DNA of 64,000 nt from PALSA-911 sp963743035 (GCA_963743035.1 CAVUOB010000011.1:220316-284315); one strand, 5' to 3'; positions 43,810 to 52,996 are shown, numbered from the stretch's first letter. Numbers and translations are program-made. The notes: generated from the sequence alone by a model not told the origin.

Positions 43810-44486
43810 GCGGGGGCGGGGCGAAGCCCGCCGGCCGGCAGCTTCGCCTCCGGCGGATCGACATAGACCGGCTGCGGCGCGCGCGCCGGCAGCTCCCCGC
43901 GCCAGCGCCTGGCCCCGGCCAGGGCGACGTGACGGATCTGCGGCAGCCGCGCGTCGCTGAGCATCACATTGGCGCCGCGCGCGGCGAGGCCGGCCGCAAC
44001 CGCGACCGCGGCATCCCCGGCGATGGCGACCGGACGGCCGGGATCGGGCAGGGCATCCAGGGCAAAGGCCTCGATCGCACCGTCGGTTTCGCCGATCGCC
44101 CGTTCCAGAAACACCCGCCCTCGTCGGCTGTCGACGGCCGACCACAGCGCCCGCCCGCCGAGCCGCGGCAGCGCCTCGGCCAGCGCCTCGCCGATGGTCA
44201 CGCCGACCACGGGGATGTCTGCGGCCAGCGCGATCCCGTGCGCCAGCGCGAGGCCGGCGCGAATGCCGGTGAAGCTGCCCGGCCCGACCGTGACCGCGAC
44301 CAGGTCAAGCTCCCCGGCCGCGAGCCCGGCAGCGGCGAGCACCGCCTCCGCCATGTCGGGCAGCAGCGCCGCCTGGCCGCGGCCTGGCGCATCGGCGGGC
44401 GTGCGCCGGCTCGCCACCACCGCACCATCCACCACCACGGCCGCCGCACACCGGGCCAGCGCCGCATCGAGAGCAAGGATCCGCAT
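43806..44486 (-). CDS. tsaB: tRNA threonylcarbamoyladenosine biosynthesis protein TsaB
   Basis: The 226-residue protein begins MRILALDAALARCAAAVVVDG and carries the TsaB signature VAVTVGPGSFTGIRAGLALAHG, GVTIGEALAEALP and a degenerate ATPase fold. TsaB partners TsaD and TsaE in forming t6A37 on ANN-decoding tRNAs. It is the first gene of the tsaB-rimI pair, with a 4-base stop/start overlap. The start at 44486 agrees with the family. Confidence 0.92.
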   Translation of the reverse strand: MRILALDAALARCAAAVVVDGAVVASRRTPADAPGRGQAALLPDMAEAVLAAAGLAAGELDLVAVTVGPGSFTGIRAGLALAHGIALAADIPVVGVTIGEALAEALPRLGGRALWSAVDSRRGRVFLERAIGETDGAIEAFALDALPDPGRPVAIAGDAAVAVAAGLAARGANVMLSDARLPQIRHVALAGARRWRGELPARAPQPVYVDPPEAKLPAGGLRPAPA

Positions 44487-44549
44487 GCGGCGATGCTAGC
44501 GGAGCATCCGAGTCTCCGCCTAACCGGCCCCGATGGATCATGCGGCGTA

Positions 44550-46367
44550 TCATGCAGCGAACTGGGCTTCGTCCAGCGCCAGCACGCCGGGGGCGCCGTG
44601 CATCGCCGCATGTGCCAGGCCATGCGCCTGGCTGAGCAGGTGGTCGGCGTAAAACCGCGCGGTGCCGATCTTGGCGGTCAGGAAGTCTCGGTCCGCGTTG
44701 TCACCCTGGTCCAGCGCGGCCTTGGCGGCCAGCGCGGCGCGGCCCATCTGCCAGCCGCCCGCGACCGTGCCGAACAGCTTCAGCAGCGGCACCGCGCCGG
44801 CCAGCGCGACGCCCGGCTGGGCGGGGTAGGTGGCGACCGCCCAGTCCACGACGCGGGCCAGCTGGTCGACGCTATCCGTGAGGGCGCTGTGCAGCACGGC
44901 GAAATCCGCGCCCTCCGCTGCCGCCAGCGCGGCCGCGGTTGCGCGCATCTCCGCGATCGTGGCGTGCGCCGCCTCACCCTTGTCGCGCGCGATCTTGCGG
45001 CCGAGCAGGTCGTTCGCCTGGATGCCGGTGGTGCCCTCGTAGATGGTCAGGATGCGGGCATCGCGCAGATGCTGGGCGGCGCCGGTCTCCTCCACGAAGC
45101 CCATCCCGCCATGCACCTGCACGCCGAGCGAGGCGATCTCGATCGCGTTCTCCGTGCTCCAGCCCTTCACCACCGGGATCAGCAGATCGGCGCGGGCCTG
45201 CAGCCGGGCGCGGACCGCCGGGTCCGGATGCCCGGCCGCCAGGTCCAGCGCCGCGGCGGTGGTATAGGCGAGCGCGCGGGCGGCCTCGGTGGCGGATTTC
45301 ATGGCCATCAGCATCCGCCGCACGTCCGGGTGCTTGATGATGGCCACGCGTCCCCCGCTGGACCCTCCGGCGCCGCGCACCCCGGCCTCGGTGCCCTGGA
45401 TGCGTCCGCGGGCATAGTCCAGCGCCTGCTGATAGGCGCGTTCCCCGATCGCCACGCCCTGCAGGCCGACCGCGAAGCGCGCCGCGTTCATCATGATGAA
45501 CATGTATTCCAGGCCGCGATTGGGCTCGCCGACCAGCGTGCCGATCGCCCCGCCGGCATCGCCGAAGGCCAGCATCGCGGTCGGGCTGGCGTGGATGCCG
45601 AGCTTGTGCTCGATCGACACGCAGCGGACATCGTTGCGCGCGCCCAGGCTGCCATCGGGGTTGACCAGGAATTTCGGCACCACGAACAACGAGATCCCCT
45701 TCACCCCCTCCGGCGCGTCCGGCAGGCGGGCCAGCACCAGGTGGATGATGTTGTCGGTGTAGTCGTGCTCGCCATAGGTGATGAAGATCTTGGTGCCGGT
45801 GATGCGGTAGTGATCGCCTTCCGGCACGGCGCGCGAACGCACCGCGGACAGATCCGAGCCGGCCTGCGGCTCGGTGAGGTTCATGGTGCCGGTCCAGCTC
45901 CCCTCCACCATCTTCGGCAGGTACAGGTCCTTCTGCGCCTCGGTGCCGCAGAGATGCAGCGCCTCGATCGCGCCGCGGGTCAGCAGCGGGCAGAGGCCGA
46001 AGGCCAGGCTGGCGGATTGCCACATCTCCTCCACCGCGCAGGCGACCAGGCGCGGCATGCCCTGCCCGCCATAGGCGGGATCGCAGGACAGCGCATTCCA
46101 GCCGCCGGCGACGAATTTTCCGTAGGCCTCGCGGAACCCGGGGGCCGTGGTCACGGCGCCGTCGGTCAGCACCGGCGGGTGCTGGTCGCCCGAATGGTTC
46201 AGCGGGGCGAGCTCGTCGCGGGCGAATTTGGCCGCCTCGTCGAGGATGGCGTCCACGAGTTCGGGCCCGACTTCGCCGTTTCCGGGCAGGGCGGTCACCT
46301 GCCCGAGCCCGACCAGCTCGTTGAGCACGAAACGCATGTCGCGGATCGGTGCGGTATACTCGCCCAT
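44550..46367 (-). CDS. Acyl-CoA dehydrogenase, long form (DmdC/FadE-like)
   Basis: The ATG at 46367 (MGEYTAPIRDMRFVLNELVG) is preceded by CAGGAGGGCGA and gives 605 residues. The protein has the N-terminal, FAD-binding (MNLTEPQAGSDLSAVRSRAV, TKIFITYGEHD) and C-terminal helical domains plus the extra C-terminal domain of the ~600-residue class, which includes 3-methylmercaptopropionyl-CoA dehydrogenase DmdC and long-chain FadE-type enzymes. It oxidises an acyl-CoA to its enoyl-CoA, passing electrons to ETF. No other beta-oxidation gene adjoins it, so the substrate is open. Confidence 0.88.
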   Translation of the reverse strand: MGEYTAPIRDMRFVLNELVGLGQVTALPGNGEVGPELVDAILDEAAKFARDELAPLNHSGDQHPPVLTDGAVTTAPGFREAYGKFVAGGWNALSCDPAYGGQGMPRLVACAVEEMWQSASLAFGLCPLLTRGAIEALHLCGTEAQKDLYLPKMVEGSWTGTMNLTEPQAGSDLSAVRSRAVPEGDHYRITGTKIFITYGEHDYTDNIIHLVLARLPDAPEGVKGISLFVVPKFLVNPDGSLGARNDVRCVSIEHKLGIHASPTAMLAFGDAGGAIGTLVGEPNRGLEYMFIMMNAARFAVGLQGVAIGERAYQQALDYARGRIQGTEAGVRGAGGSSGGRVAIIKHPDVRRMLMAMKSATEAARALAYTTAAALDLAAGHPDPAVRARLQARADLLIPVVKGWSTENAIEIASLGVQVHGGMGFVEETGAAQHLRDARILTIYEGTTGIQANDLLGRKIARDKGEAAHATIAEMRATAAALAAAEGADFAVLHSALTDSVDQLARVVDWAVATYPAQPGVALAGAVPLLKLFGTVAGGWQMGRAALAAKAALDQGDNADRDFLTAKIGTARFYADHLLSQAHGLAHAAMHGAPGVLALDEAQFAA

Positions 46368-46494
46368 CTTCGCCCTCCTGTGGCTTGTGGCCGAAGGGTT
46401 ATCGGCTCCCCCCGGGGTTAAGCAAGGCCCGCGACGCCACGCAATGCACCATCGCCGGTAAATCGACCGGCGCCCGGCGGATCCGATTCGGGTC

Positions 46495-46540
46495 GTTAAC
46501 CAATTGGTAACACCGTTAACGCAATCTGAAGCCGCGTTAA
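46495..46540. promoter_or_regulatory. GTTAA-rich element with ACCAATTGGT palindrome
   Basis: Two GTTAAC boxes (46495-46500, 46515-46520) and a GTTAA (46536-46540) lie close together about 100-140 bases upstream of the glycan-enzyme gene. Between the first two, ACCAATTGGT (46499-46508) is a perfect palindrome. The AT-rich cluster stands out in the 269-base gap between divergent genes. It may be a promoter or binding site; the spacing does not fit the CtrA consensus. Confidence 0.35.
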
Positions 46541-46636
46541 GGGATGCAGCCAGATGAAGCACCAGCCGTCTGCCCGCCATCTACCCCCGCCATCCGCCAG
46601 GAAGTTGTGCCATGCCGGCCGGATGGCGAGGCCGGC

Positions 46637-49600
46637 ATGAATGTCGATTTTACCGGCGAGCGCTTCGTCCCCGGTGTCGAGGGGGACATCCAGCTCGAGC
46701 ATCTGCACCGCTATCTCGCCGTCCGCCGCCTGGTGCGCGGCAAGCGGGTGCTGGATATCGCCTGCGGCGAGGGCTACGGCTCCGACCTCCTGGCCGCCAC
46801 CGCGGCCAGCGTGGTCGGCGTCGACATCGACGCGGCCTCGATCGCCCATGCCCAGGAGACCTATGCCCGCAACGCCAGTGGGGGCGCGACCGTCCGGTTC
46901 CTGTGCGGGGACGCCGCCGCCATTCCGCTCGGCGATGCCTGCGTGGACGTGGTGGTGAGCTTCGAGACCATCGAGCATCTGGTCGATCACCAGCGCATGC
47001 TGTCGGAGATCAGGCGGGTGCTGGCGCCGGGTGGGGTGCTGGTGCTGTCCTCGCCGGACCGGCGCGAATATACCGACATCCCCCGCACCCGGAATCCCTA
47101 TCATCTGCGCGAGCTGTACCAGTCGGAGCTGGGCGCGCTGCTGGCCGAGCATTTCCGTGCGCATGCGCTGTACGGCCAGCGCGTGCATTACGGTTCCGTG
47201 CTCGCGCCGATGGACGGGCGGGCCGGCGGCTTCACCGGCTATCGCGAGGATGAGGATGGCGGCTGCGTGGAAGGGGCGGGACTGCCCAACCCCGTCTATC
47301 TGGTCGCGGTCGCCTCGGACGGGGAGCTGCCGGAACTGCCGGCCGGGCTGTTCGTGCCGCGGCTGCCGCCCTATCAGCGCGACATCGCCTTCCTGAGCGC
47401 GGAGCTGGAGGCGCATCAGCGCCTCGCGGACGATGCGGCGCTGCGCGAGACGTCGCTGCGCGAGGAACTGCGGAAATCTGCCGCCGAGGCGGCGCTGCGC
47501 GAGACCGCGCTGCGCGAGGAGGTGCAGCAATCGGCGGCCGCGGCGAAGGCGTTCCAGGACCGGCATGCCGAGGCCGCCCGGATGATCGAGGCGCTGCATG
47601 CCTCCTGGTCCTGGCGCATCAGCAAGCCATTGCGCCGGCTCGGGCTGCGCGGGTGGAAGCGGGCAGGCTATGCCAGGCTGGCACGGGCCGGCCGTGCCGC
47701 CTATCGCCGCGTGCCGTTGCCGTTCGGGCTGAAGCTGCGGCTGAAGCATCTGCTGTTTCGCGCCATGGCGCCGGTCTTCGCCGATACCGGGGCCTATGCG
47801 CGCTGGCAGGTGGCCTTGCGCCGGCAGGCGCTCGCACCGACGCGGCCGGCGCGCGCGGAGATCCCGCCGGCGGGCCGGAGCGCCGGGGTGCTGCCGGCCG
47901 CCGACGGGCAGTGGGAGTGGCGGGGCTATGGGGCGATGCGGGCGCGTATCGCCGCGGTGCTGGCCGCCCGCCATGCGGCGATGGTCTATCGCCCGCGTCC
48001 GATGATCGATGTGGCCAGCCTGAATCCGAGTGGGCAAGACCTGGCGCAAGCTGCCGCGCGCATCGAGCTGCGGCCGTCCGGCCCCGCGCCCGAGGTGTCG
48101 GTGATCATCCCCGTGTTCAACGAACTGGCCACCACCCTCGAATGCCTGCTCTCGCTCTCGGCCGCCGGCGGCGAGGCCGGGTTCGAGGTGATCGTCGCCA
48201 ACGATGCCTCGACCGACCGCACAAGGGAGATCCTGTCGGATGTGGCCAATCTGCGGCTGGTGAACCAGGCGGAGAATCTCGGCTTTCTGCGTAATTGCAA
48301 CGCCGCCGCGAAGCAGGCGCGCGGCCGGCGCCTGGTGTTCCTGAACAACGACGCCCAGGTCATGGCGGGCTGGCTGGACGGCCTGCTGCGCGCGCTGGAC
48401 GAGCCGGGCGTGGGCGCGGCCGGTCCGCGCATCGTCTATCCGGGGGGCGCGCTGCAGGAGGCCGGCGTCCGCATCCGGCGCGAGGGCGCGGTGGAGATGA
48501 TCGGGCTGAACGATCTGCCGGAAAATATCCGCTGGTCCTATCGGCGGGACGTGGACTACGTCTCCGGCGCCTGCCTGATGCTGGATGCGGCGCTGTTCCG
48601 TGACCTCGGGGGCTTCTGCGACGATTTGGCCCCGGCCTATTGCGAGGATCTCGATCTGTGCCTGCGCATTCGCGAGCGCGGCCTGCGGGTCGTCTACGCG
48701 CCGGACAGCGAAATCGCCCATCACCTCAGCAAGAGCTCCAACGCGCTGGGCGATGCCTACAAGCACGGGCTGATCGCGCGCAACATGCAGCTTCTGGCCG
48801 AGCGCCACCAGGCCGCGTTCGACGCGCTGGACGATGTGCGGGTGATCGCCTTCTACCTGCCGCAGTTCCACCCGTTTCCCGAAAACGATCTGTGGTGGGG
48901 CCCCGGCTTCACCGAATGGAGCAATGTCGGCAAGGCGCGGCCTAATTTCATTGGCCACGACCAGCCGCGCCTGCCATCCGACCTCGGCTACTACGATTTG
49001 CGCCTGCCGGAGGTCATGCAGGCGCAATGGGATTTGGCCGCGCGCTATGGCATCGACGGGTTCTGCTATTATTACTACTGGTTCGAAGGGCACCGCATTC
49101 TCCACCGGCCGCTGGAGCGGCTGCTCGATGCCGATGCGCCGGCCCATCCGTTCTGCCTGTGCTGGGCGAACGAGAACTGGACCCGTCGCTGGGATGGCCG
49201 GGACCAGGAGATCCTGATGGCGCAGCGCCATTCCCCCGAGGACGATCTCGGGGTGATCCGCGATCTCGCGCGCTACATGCGCCATCCCGCCTATATACGC
49301 GTGCGCGGCAGGCCGCTGCTGCTGATCTACCGCACCGACCTGTTTCCCGATTTCGCCCGGACGGCGCAAAGCTGGCGGGAGGAGTGCCGGCGGCTGGGCC
49401 TCGGCGAGATCCATCTGGCCATGGTCGAGTCGTTCGGGCTGGCGGCGGAAAGCGTGGCGCCGTCCGTCTATGGCTGCGACGCCGCGGTGGAGTTCCCGGC
49501 GCACAATATCCTGCCCGGCGAGCGGCCCGCGGAATTGCTGAACCCCGGGTTCAAGGGCCAGGTCGCCGCCTATGACGACGTGGCCCTGCATTCCGCCACG

Positions 49601-49909
49601 CGGGAACATCCGGGGTTCACCCGGTTTCGCACGGTCATGCCGGGCTGGGACAACACCGCGCGGCGCCAGAACGACGGCTTCATCCTGGAGAACCCGACCC
49701 CCGGCGTCTTCCAGGCCTGGATGGAGACGGCGATCGCCGAGACCAAACGCGACCTGCAGGGCGAGGAGCGTCTGCTGTTCGTCAATGCCTGGAACGAATG
49801 GGCAGAGGGGGCCTATCTGGAGCCGGATCGCCGCTTCGGCCATGCCTATCTGCAGGCGGTGCGCAACGCCCGGGATGCGGCGCATCTGCTGCGCGGCCGG
49901 GAGGACTGA
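46637..49909 (+). CDS. Three-domain fusion: SAM methyltransferase, coiled coil, GT2 glycosyltransferase and WbsX-like glycan domain
   Basis: The 1090-residue protein starts MNVDFTGERFVPG. Residues about 10-200 form a class I methyltransferase (motif I VLDIACGEGYGS at 39-50; VVVSFETIEHLVDHQRML). Residues about 254-315 form a charged coiled coil with repeated AALRET-LREE units. A GT2 domain begins near 484 (VSVIIPVFNELATTLECLL, ANDASTDRT, the acceptor-site NNDAQVMAGWLDG and YCEDLDLCLRIRERG). From about 732 a WbsX/GH99-like domain follows (VIAFYLPQFHPFPENDLWWG, FCYYYYWFEG, CWANENWTRRWDG, NAWNEWAEGAYLEPD). Such proteins build and modify O-antigen or capsule chains at the cytoplasmic face. No membrane span is seen. 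The next gene, a GT4 enzyme, starts 1 base after its stop codon. Confidence 0.85.
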   Translation: MNVDFTGERFVPGVEGDIQLEHLHRYLAVRRLVRGKRVLDIACGEGYGSDLLAATAASVVGVDIDAASIAHAQETYARNASGGATVRFLCGDAAAIPLGDACVDVVVSFETIEHLVDHQRMLSEIRRVLAPGGVLVLSSPDRREYTDIPRTRNPYHLRELYQSELGALLAEHFRAHALYGQRVHYGSVLAPMDGRAGGFTGYREDEDGGCVEGAGLPNPVYLVAVASDGELPELPAGLFVPRLPPYQRDIAFLSAELEAHQRLADDAALRETSLREELRKSAAEAALRETALREEVQQSAAAAKAFQDRHAEAARMIEALHASWSWRISKPLRRLGLRGWKRAGYARLARAGRAAYRRVPLPFGLKLRLKHLLFRAMAPVFADTGAYARWQVALRRQALAPTRPARAEIPPAGRSAGVLPAADGQWEWRGYGAMRARIAAVLAARHAAMVYRPRPMIDVASLNPSGQDLAQAAARIELRPSGPAPEVSVIIPVFNELATTLECLLSLSAAGGEAGFEVIVANDASTDRTREILSDVANLRLVNQAENLGFLRNCNAAAKQARGRRLVFLNNDAQVMAGWLDGLLRALDEPGVGAAGPRIVYPGGALQEAGVRIRREGAVEMIGLNDLPENIRWSYRRDVDYVSGACLMLDAALFRDLGGFCDDLAPAYCEDLDLCLRIRERGLRVVYAPDSEIAHHLSKSSNALGDAYKHGLIARNMQLLAERHQAAFDALDDVRVIAFYLPQFHPFPENDLWWGPGFTEWSNVGKARPNFIGHDQPRLPSDLGYYDLRLPEVMQAQWDLAARYGIDGFCYYYYWFEGHRILHRPLERLLDADAPAHPFCLCWANENWTRRWDGRDQEILMAQRHSPEDDLGVIRDLARYMRHPAYIRVRGRPLLLIYRTDLFPDFARTAQSWREECRRLGLGEIHLAMVESFGLAAESVAPSVYGCDAAVEFPAHNILPGERPAELLNPGFKGQVAAYDDVALHSATREHPGFTRFRTVMPGWDNTARRQNDGFILENPTPGVFQAWMETAIAETKRDLQGEERLLFVNAWNEWAEGAYLEPDRRFGHAYLQAVRNARDAAHLLRGRED

Positions 49910-49910
49910 A

Positions 49911-51041
49911 ATGGCGCGGCAGGCCCCGCCACAGGTCACCCTGACCGGCAGCCCCTTCAGCCCGATCGGCATCGGCATGGCGCTGCGCGCGGCCTTCGCC
50001 GCCTGGCGCAGCGTCGGCGTCGAGGCCGGGGTGCGGGATGCCTGGGGATACGATCCGCCCGAACCGGCGCAGGTGACCTCCCTCGTGCCGTTCCTGACCA
50101 CCGGGTACGGGCCGGTGAATGTCTTCCACCTGAACGGGGACCAGATCGCGCCAGCGCTGGAACGGCTGGGACCGCTGCCGCCCGGCCATAACATCGTCGC
50201 CCCCACCTGGGAGCTGCCGCGCTATCCGGCGGAATGGGCGCGCGAGCTGGAGCGGTTCGACGAGGTCTGGGCGATGACGGAATATGTCCGGGAGTCCCTG
50301 GCCGCCGCGGTCGACCGTCCCGTGCGGCACATGCCGCTCCCCGCCGAGATCACGCTGGGGGCGTTCCGCGGCCGCAGGTTCTTCGCCATCCCCGAAGACC
50401 GCTACGCCTTCCTGTTCTTCTTCGACTTCCGCTCCTATGCGATGCGCAAGAACCCGCAGGCCGTGGTCGCCTGCTTCCGCCGGCTGCTCGCGCAGCGGCC
50501 CTGGGCGCGTACCTGCCTGGTGATCAAGCTGCACGGCGCCGAGCAGGCGCCGGCCGAGGCGCGGGATTTCCTCGCCAGCGTGCAGGATCTGTCCGAGCGC
50601 ATCGTGGTGATCGATGCGACCCTGCCCTCGGGCGAGGTGCACAATCTGATCCGCTGCTGCGACGCCTTCGTCTCCCTGCATCGGTCGGAAGGCTATGGCT
50701 TCGGCCTGGCCGAGGCGATGTATCTCGGCCTGCCGGTGATCGGCACCGGCTACTCCGGCAACCTCGATTTCATGACGCCGGAGACTTCCATCCGGATCGG
50801 CTATCACCTGGTTCCGGTGCCGCCGGGCGCCTATCCGCATGCGGATGGCCAGTACTGGGCGGAGCCGGACCGGGACGAGGCGACGGCGCGCATGATCGGC
50901 CTGCTCGACGATCCGGCGGCGGGCCGCGCGCTTGGCCAGAGGGCAAGCCGCCATATGCGGACCGGCTTCAGCTACCGGGCCTGCGGCCTGCGCTATGCGC
51001 GCCGCCTGGCGGAGATCACCAGCCTTCCCCTGTGCGCCTGA
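49911..51041 (+). CDS. GT4-type glycosyltransferase
   Basis: The ATG at 49911 lies one base after the stop of the fusion gene and gives 376 residues. The N-terminal half contains PFSPIGIGMALRAAFAAWRS and FHLNGDQIAPALE; the C-terminal GT-B half has the EX7E-type nucleotide-sugar motif SLHRSEGYGFGLAEAMYLG followed by LPVIGTGYSGNLDFMTP. It transfers a sugar from a nucleotide donor to a glycan or lipid acceptor in the cytoplasm. The coupling to the methyltransferase/GT2/WbsX gene implies the same surface polysaccharide. It converges on the Agt-like gene with 13 bases between stops. Confidence 0.85.
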   Translation: MARQAPPQVTLTGSPFSPIGIGMALRAAFAAWRSVGVEAGVRDAWGYDPPEPAQVTSLVPFLTTGYGPVNVFHLNGDQIAPALERLGPLPPGHNIVAPTWELPRYPAEWARELERFDEVWAMTEYVRESLAAAVDRPVRHMPLPAEITLGAFRGRRFFAIPEDRYAFLFFFDFRSYAMRKNPQAVVACFRRLLAQRPWARTCLVIKLHGAEQAPAEARDFLASVQDLSERIVVIDATLPSGEVHNLIRCCDAFVSLHRSEGYGFGLAEAMYLGLPVIGTGYSGNLDFMTPETSIRIGYHLVPVPPGAYPHADGQYWAEPDRDEATARMIGLLDDPAAGRALGQRASRHMRTGFSYRACGLRYARRLAEITSLPLCA

Positions 51042-51054
51042 AGGCTTCTCACCC

Positions 51055-52116
51055 TCAACCGCCGTTGATCGGCACCAGATGCGACAGGAACATCTCCGCG
51101 CAGGCGCGCCAGCTATAGCGTTCGGCATGGACGCGGCAGGCGGCGCGGTCGGCGTCCAGCGCGTCCAGCGCCGCCTGGCGCAGATCGGCGTTCACCGCGC
51201 CGACCTTGCCGGCGGCATTGGCCAGCACGTCCTTCGGGCCGGTGACCGGGAACGCCGCCACCGGCGTGCCGCAGGCCAGCGCCTCCAGGATCACCAGGCC
51301 GAACGTGTCGGTCAGGCTCGGAAACACGAACACGTCGCCGCCGGCATAGGCGCGGGCCAAGGCCTCGCCGTGCCTGGGTCCGGTGAAATGCACGCCGGGA
51401 TAGTCGCGCTTCAGGGACGCCAGTTGCGGCCCGCCGCCGACCACCACTTTCGATCCCGGCAGGTCGAGATCGAGGAAGGCGGTAATATTCTTCTCCACCG
51501 CCACGCGCCCGACATAGAGGAAGATCGGCCGCTGCAGGCCCCAATCCTCTCGCGCCAAATTGCCGGGCGGGTCGAGCGTCTTCAGATGCGGCCTGAACAG
51601 CTCCAGATCCACGCCGCGCGACCAGGCGCGGATATTGCGAAAGCCGCGGGTGGCGAGTTCCTCGCGCAGGCTCTGCGTCGCCACCATCGTCCCCGATCCG
51701 GCGGCGTGGAAGCGGCGCATCCAGGCGTAGATCGGCCGCACCGGCAGGCCGGTGCGGGCCTGCACATACTCCGCGAAGCGGGTGTGAAAGGCGGTGGTGA
51801 AGCGAAACCCGGTGCGCCGGGCCCAGCCGCGGGCCGCGAGGCCGAGCGGGCCTTCGGTGGCGATGTGCAGCGCGTCCGGCCGGAACGCCTCGATCAGCCG
51901 CACCAGCCGGCGCCGGGGCAGCAGGGACAGCGCGATGTCGGGATAGGTCGGGCAGGGGATGGTGCGGAACCGGTCCGGGCCGATCACCTCCACCACATGG
52001 CCCATGCCGCGCAGCTCCCGGGTCACGGTGGCCAGCGTGCGCACGACGCCGTTCACCTGGGGCTGCCAGGCATCCGAGACGATCAGGATGCGGTGCGACG
52101 GCGCGGAGGGGAGCAT
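51055..52116 (-). CDS. GT4 glycosyltransferase next to a PlcP-like gene (Agt-like)
   Basis: The 353-residue GT-B protein begins with a canonical ILIVSDAWQPQVNGVVRTL, followed by HVVEVIGPDRFRTIPCPTYP, the acceptor-side HIATEGPLGLAARGWARR and FTTAFHTRFAEYVQARTGLP, and the donor motif FPSLTDTFGLVILEALACG. This is the group that includes diacylglycerol glycosyltransferases (Agt) that make glycolipids in phosphate-starved alphaproteobacteria and related mannosyltransferases. It follows, by 49 bases on the same strand, a COG2908-type metallophosphoesterase, the plcP-agt gene order. The lipid acceptor is inferred from this context, not from sequence. Confidence 0.82.
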   Translation of the reverse strand: MLPSAPSHRILIVSDAWQPQVNGVVRTLATVTRELRGMGHVVEVIGPDRFRTIPCPTYPDIALSLLPRRRLVRLIEAFRPDALHIATEGPLGLAARGWARRTGFRFTTAFHTRFAEYVQARTGLPVRPIYAWMRRFHAAGSGTMVATQSLREELATRGFRNIRAWSRGVDLELFRPHLKTLDPPGNLAREDWGLQRPIFLYVGRVAVEKNITAFLDLDLPGSKVVVGGGPQLASLKRDYPGVHFTGPRHGEALARAYAGGDVFVFPSLTDTFGLVILEALACGTPVAAFPVTGPKDVLANAAGKVGAVNADLRQAALDALDADRAACRVHAERYSWRACAEMFLSHLVPINGG

Positions 52117-52165
52117 GTCGAAATCGAGTGCCGGATCGACTGGGCGCGCGGGAAGCAGGATCGTG

Positions 52166-52996
52166 TCAGACAGGTTCGGGCAGCCTTGCCGGGCCGGCGG
52201 CCGATCGCGGCGCCAGGAAGGAGAACCGGTTCAGCGCCGCCCAGTCGATCAGCTCCAGCCTGCCGTCATGATGCTCGACCAGCGCGGTGCAGCTTTCCAC
52301 CCAGTCGCCGTCGTTCAGGTACAGCACGCCGTTCACCTCGCGCATTTCGGCATGGTGGATGTGGCCGCAGACCACGCCGTCGAAGCCGCGGCGCTTGGCC
52401 TCGTTGGCGAGCGCCGCCTCGAACCGGTCGATCGCCTTGACCGCCTCCTTCACCTGCCGCTTCAGCCAGGCCGACAGCGACCAGTAGGGGTAGCCGAGCT
52501 TGCGCCGCGCGGCGTTGAACCAGCGGTTGACGACCAGCGCCGCGGTGTAGGCCCAGTCGCCGAGCAGGGCCAGGAACTTGGCGTAGCGCACCACGCTGTC
52601 GAACTCGTCGCCATGCATCACCAGCAGGCGCTTGCCGTCGGCGGTGGTGTGCACGGCGTCCTTGCGCAGCCGCACCCCGGCGATCTCGAGCCCGATCGGC
52701 AGCCAGGCGCGGAACATCTCGTCGTGGTTGCCGGGAATGTAGGTGACCTCCACGCCGGCGCGGGCATGACGCAGGATCAGGCGCAGCACCTCGTCATGCG
52801 CCTCGTCCCAGTACCAGGATTTGCGCAGTCGCCAGCCGTCGATGATGTCGCCGACGAGATAGAGCTGCTGGCAGGATGTGCGGCGGAGGAAATCGGCGAG
52901 GAAATCGCTGCGGCAGCCGCGCGTGCCCAGATGCGTGTCCGAAATGAAGACCGTGCGGTAGCTCGGCCGGGCGCCCAGGGCAGACGATGCGTTCAT
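52166..52996 (-). CDS. COG2908 metallophosphoesterase, PlcP-like (or UDP-2,3-diacylglucosamine diphosphatase-like)
   Basis: The ATG at 52996 begins the family N-terminus; the product has 276 residues. All calcineurin-type metal ligands are visible: FISDTHLG (Asp20, His22), GDIIDGW (Asp50), PGNHDEM (Asn90, His91), MHGDEFD and CGHIHHAEM. Databases usually label such proteins as LpxH-like, but in several alphaproteobacteria this larger group is the phospholipase C PlcP, which strips phosphate head groups from membrane lipids under phosphate limitation. The downstream Agt-like gene and the divergent lipid-kinase gene favour PlcP. A PhoB-box-like repeat lies upstream (53090-53107). Confidence 0.8.
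   Translation of the reverse strand: MNASSALGARPSYRTVFISDTHLGTRGCRSDFLADFLRRTSCQQLYLVGDIIDGWRLRKSWYWDEAHDEVLRLILRHARAGVEVTYIPGNHDEMFRAWLPIGLEIAGVRLRKDAVHTTADGKRLLVMHGDEFDSVVRYAKFLALLGDWAYTAALVVNRWFNAARRKLGYPYWSLSAWLKRQVKEAVKAIDRFEAALANEAKRRGFDGVVCGHIHHAEMREVNGVLYLNDGDWVESCTALVEHHDGRLELIDWAALNRFSFLAPRSAAGPARLPEPV

Noticed and set aside
46495..46540. A CtrA binding site (TTAA-N7-TTAAC)
   Set aside because: The TTAA boxes are present but the spacing is wrong for the consensus, so only an unspecified GTTAA element is reported.
46496..50206. A 1236-codon open frame on the minus strand
   Set aside because: It is the antisense shadow of the methyltransferase/GT2/WbsX gene, with His/Arg/Gln-rich low-complexity sequence and no family motif.
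52166..52996. Firm call as LpxH (UDP-2,3-diacylglucosamine diphosphatase)
   Set aside because: The family label alone would give this, but the adjacent Agt-like glycosyltransferase and the lipid kinase fit PlcP better; left as an open choice.
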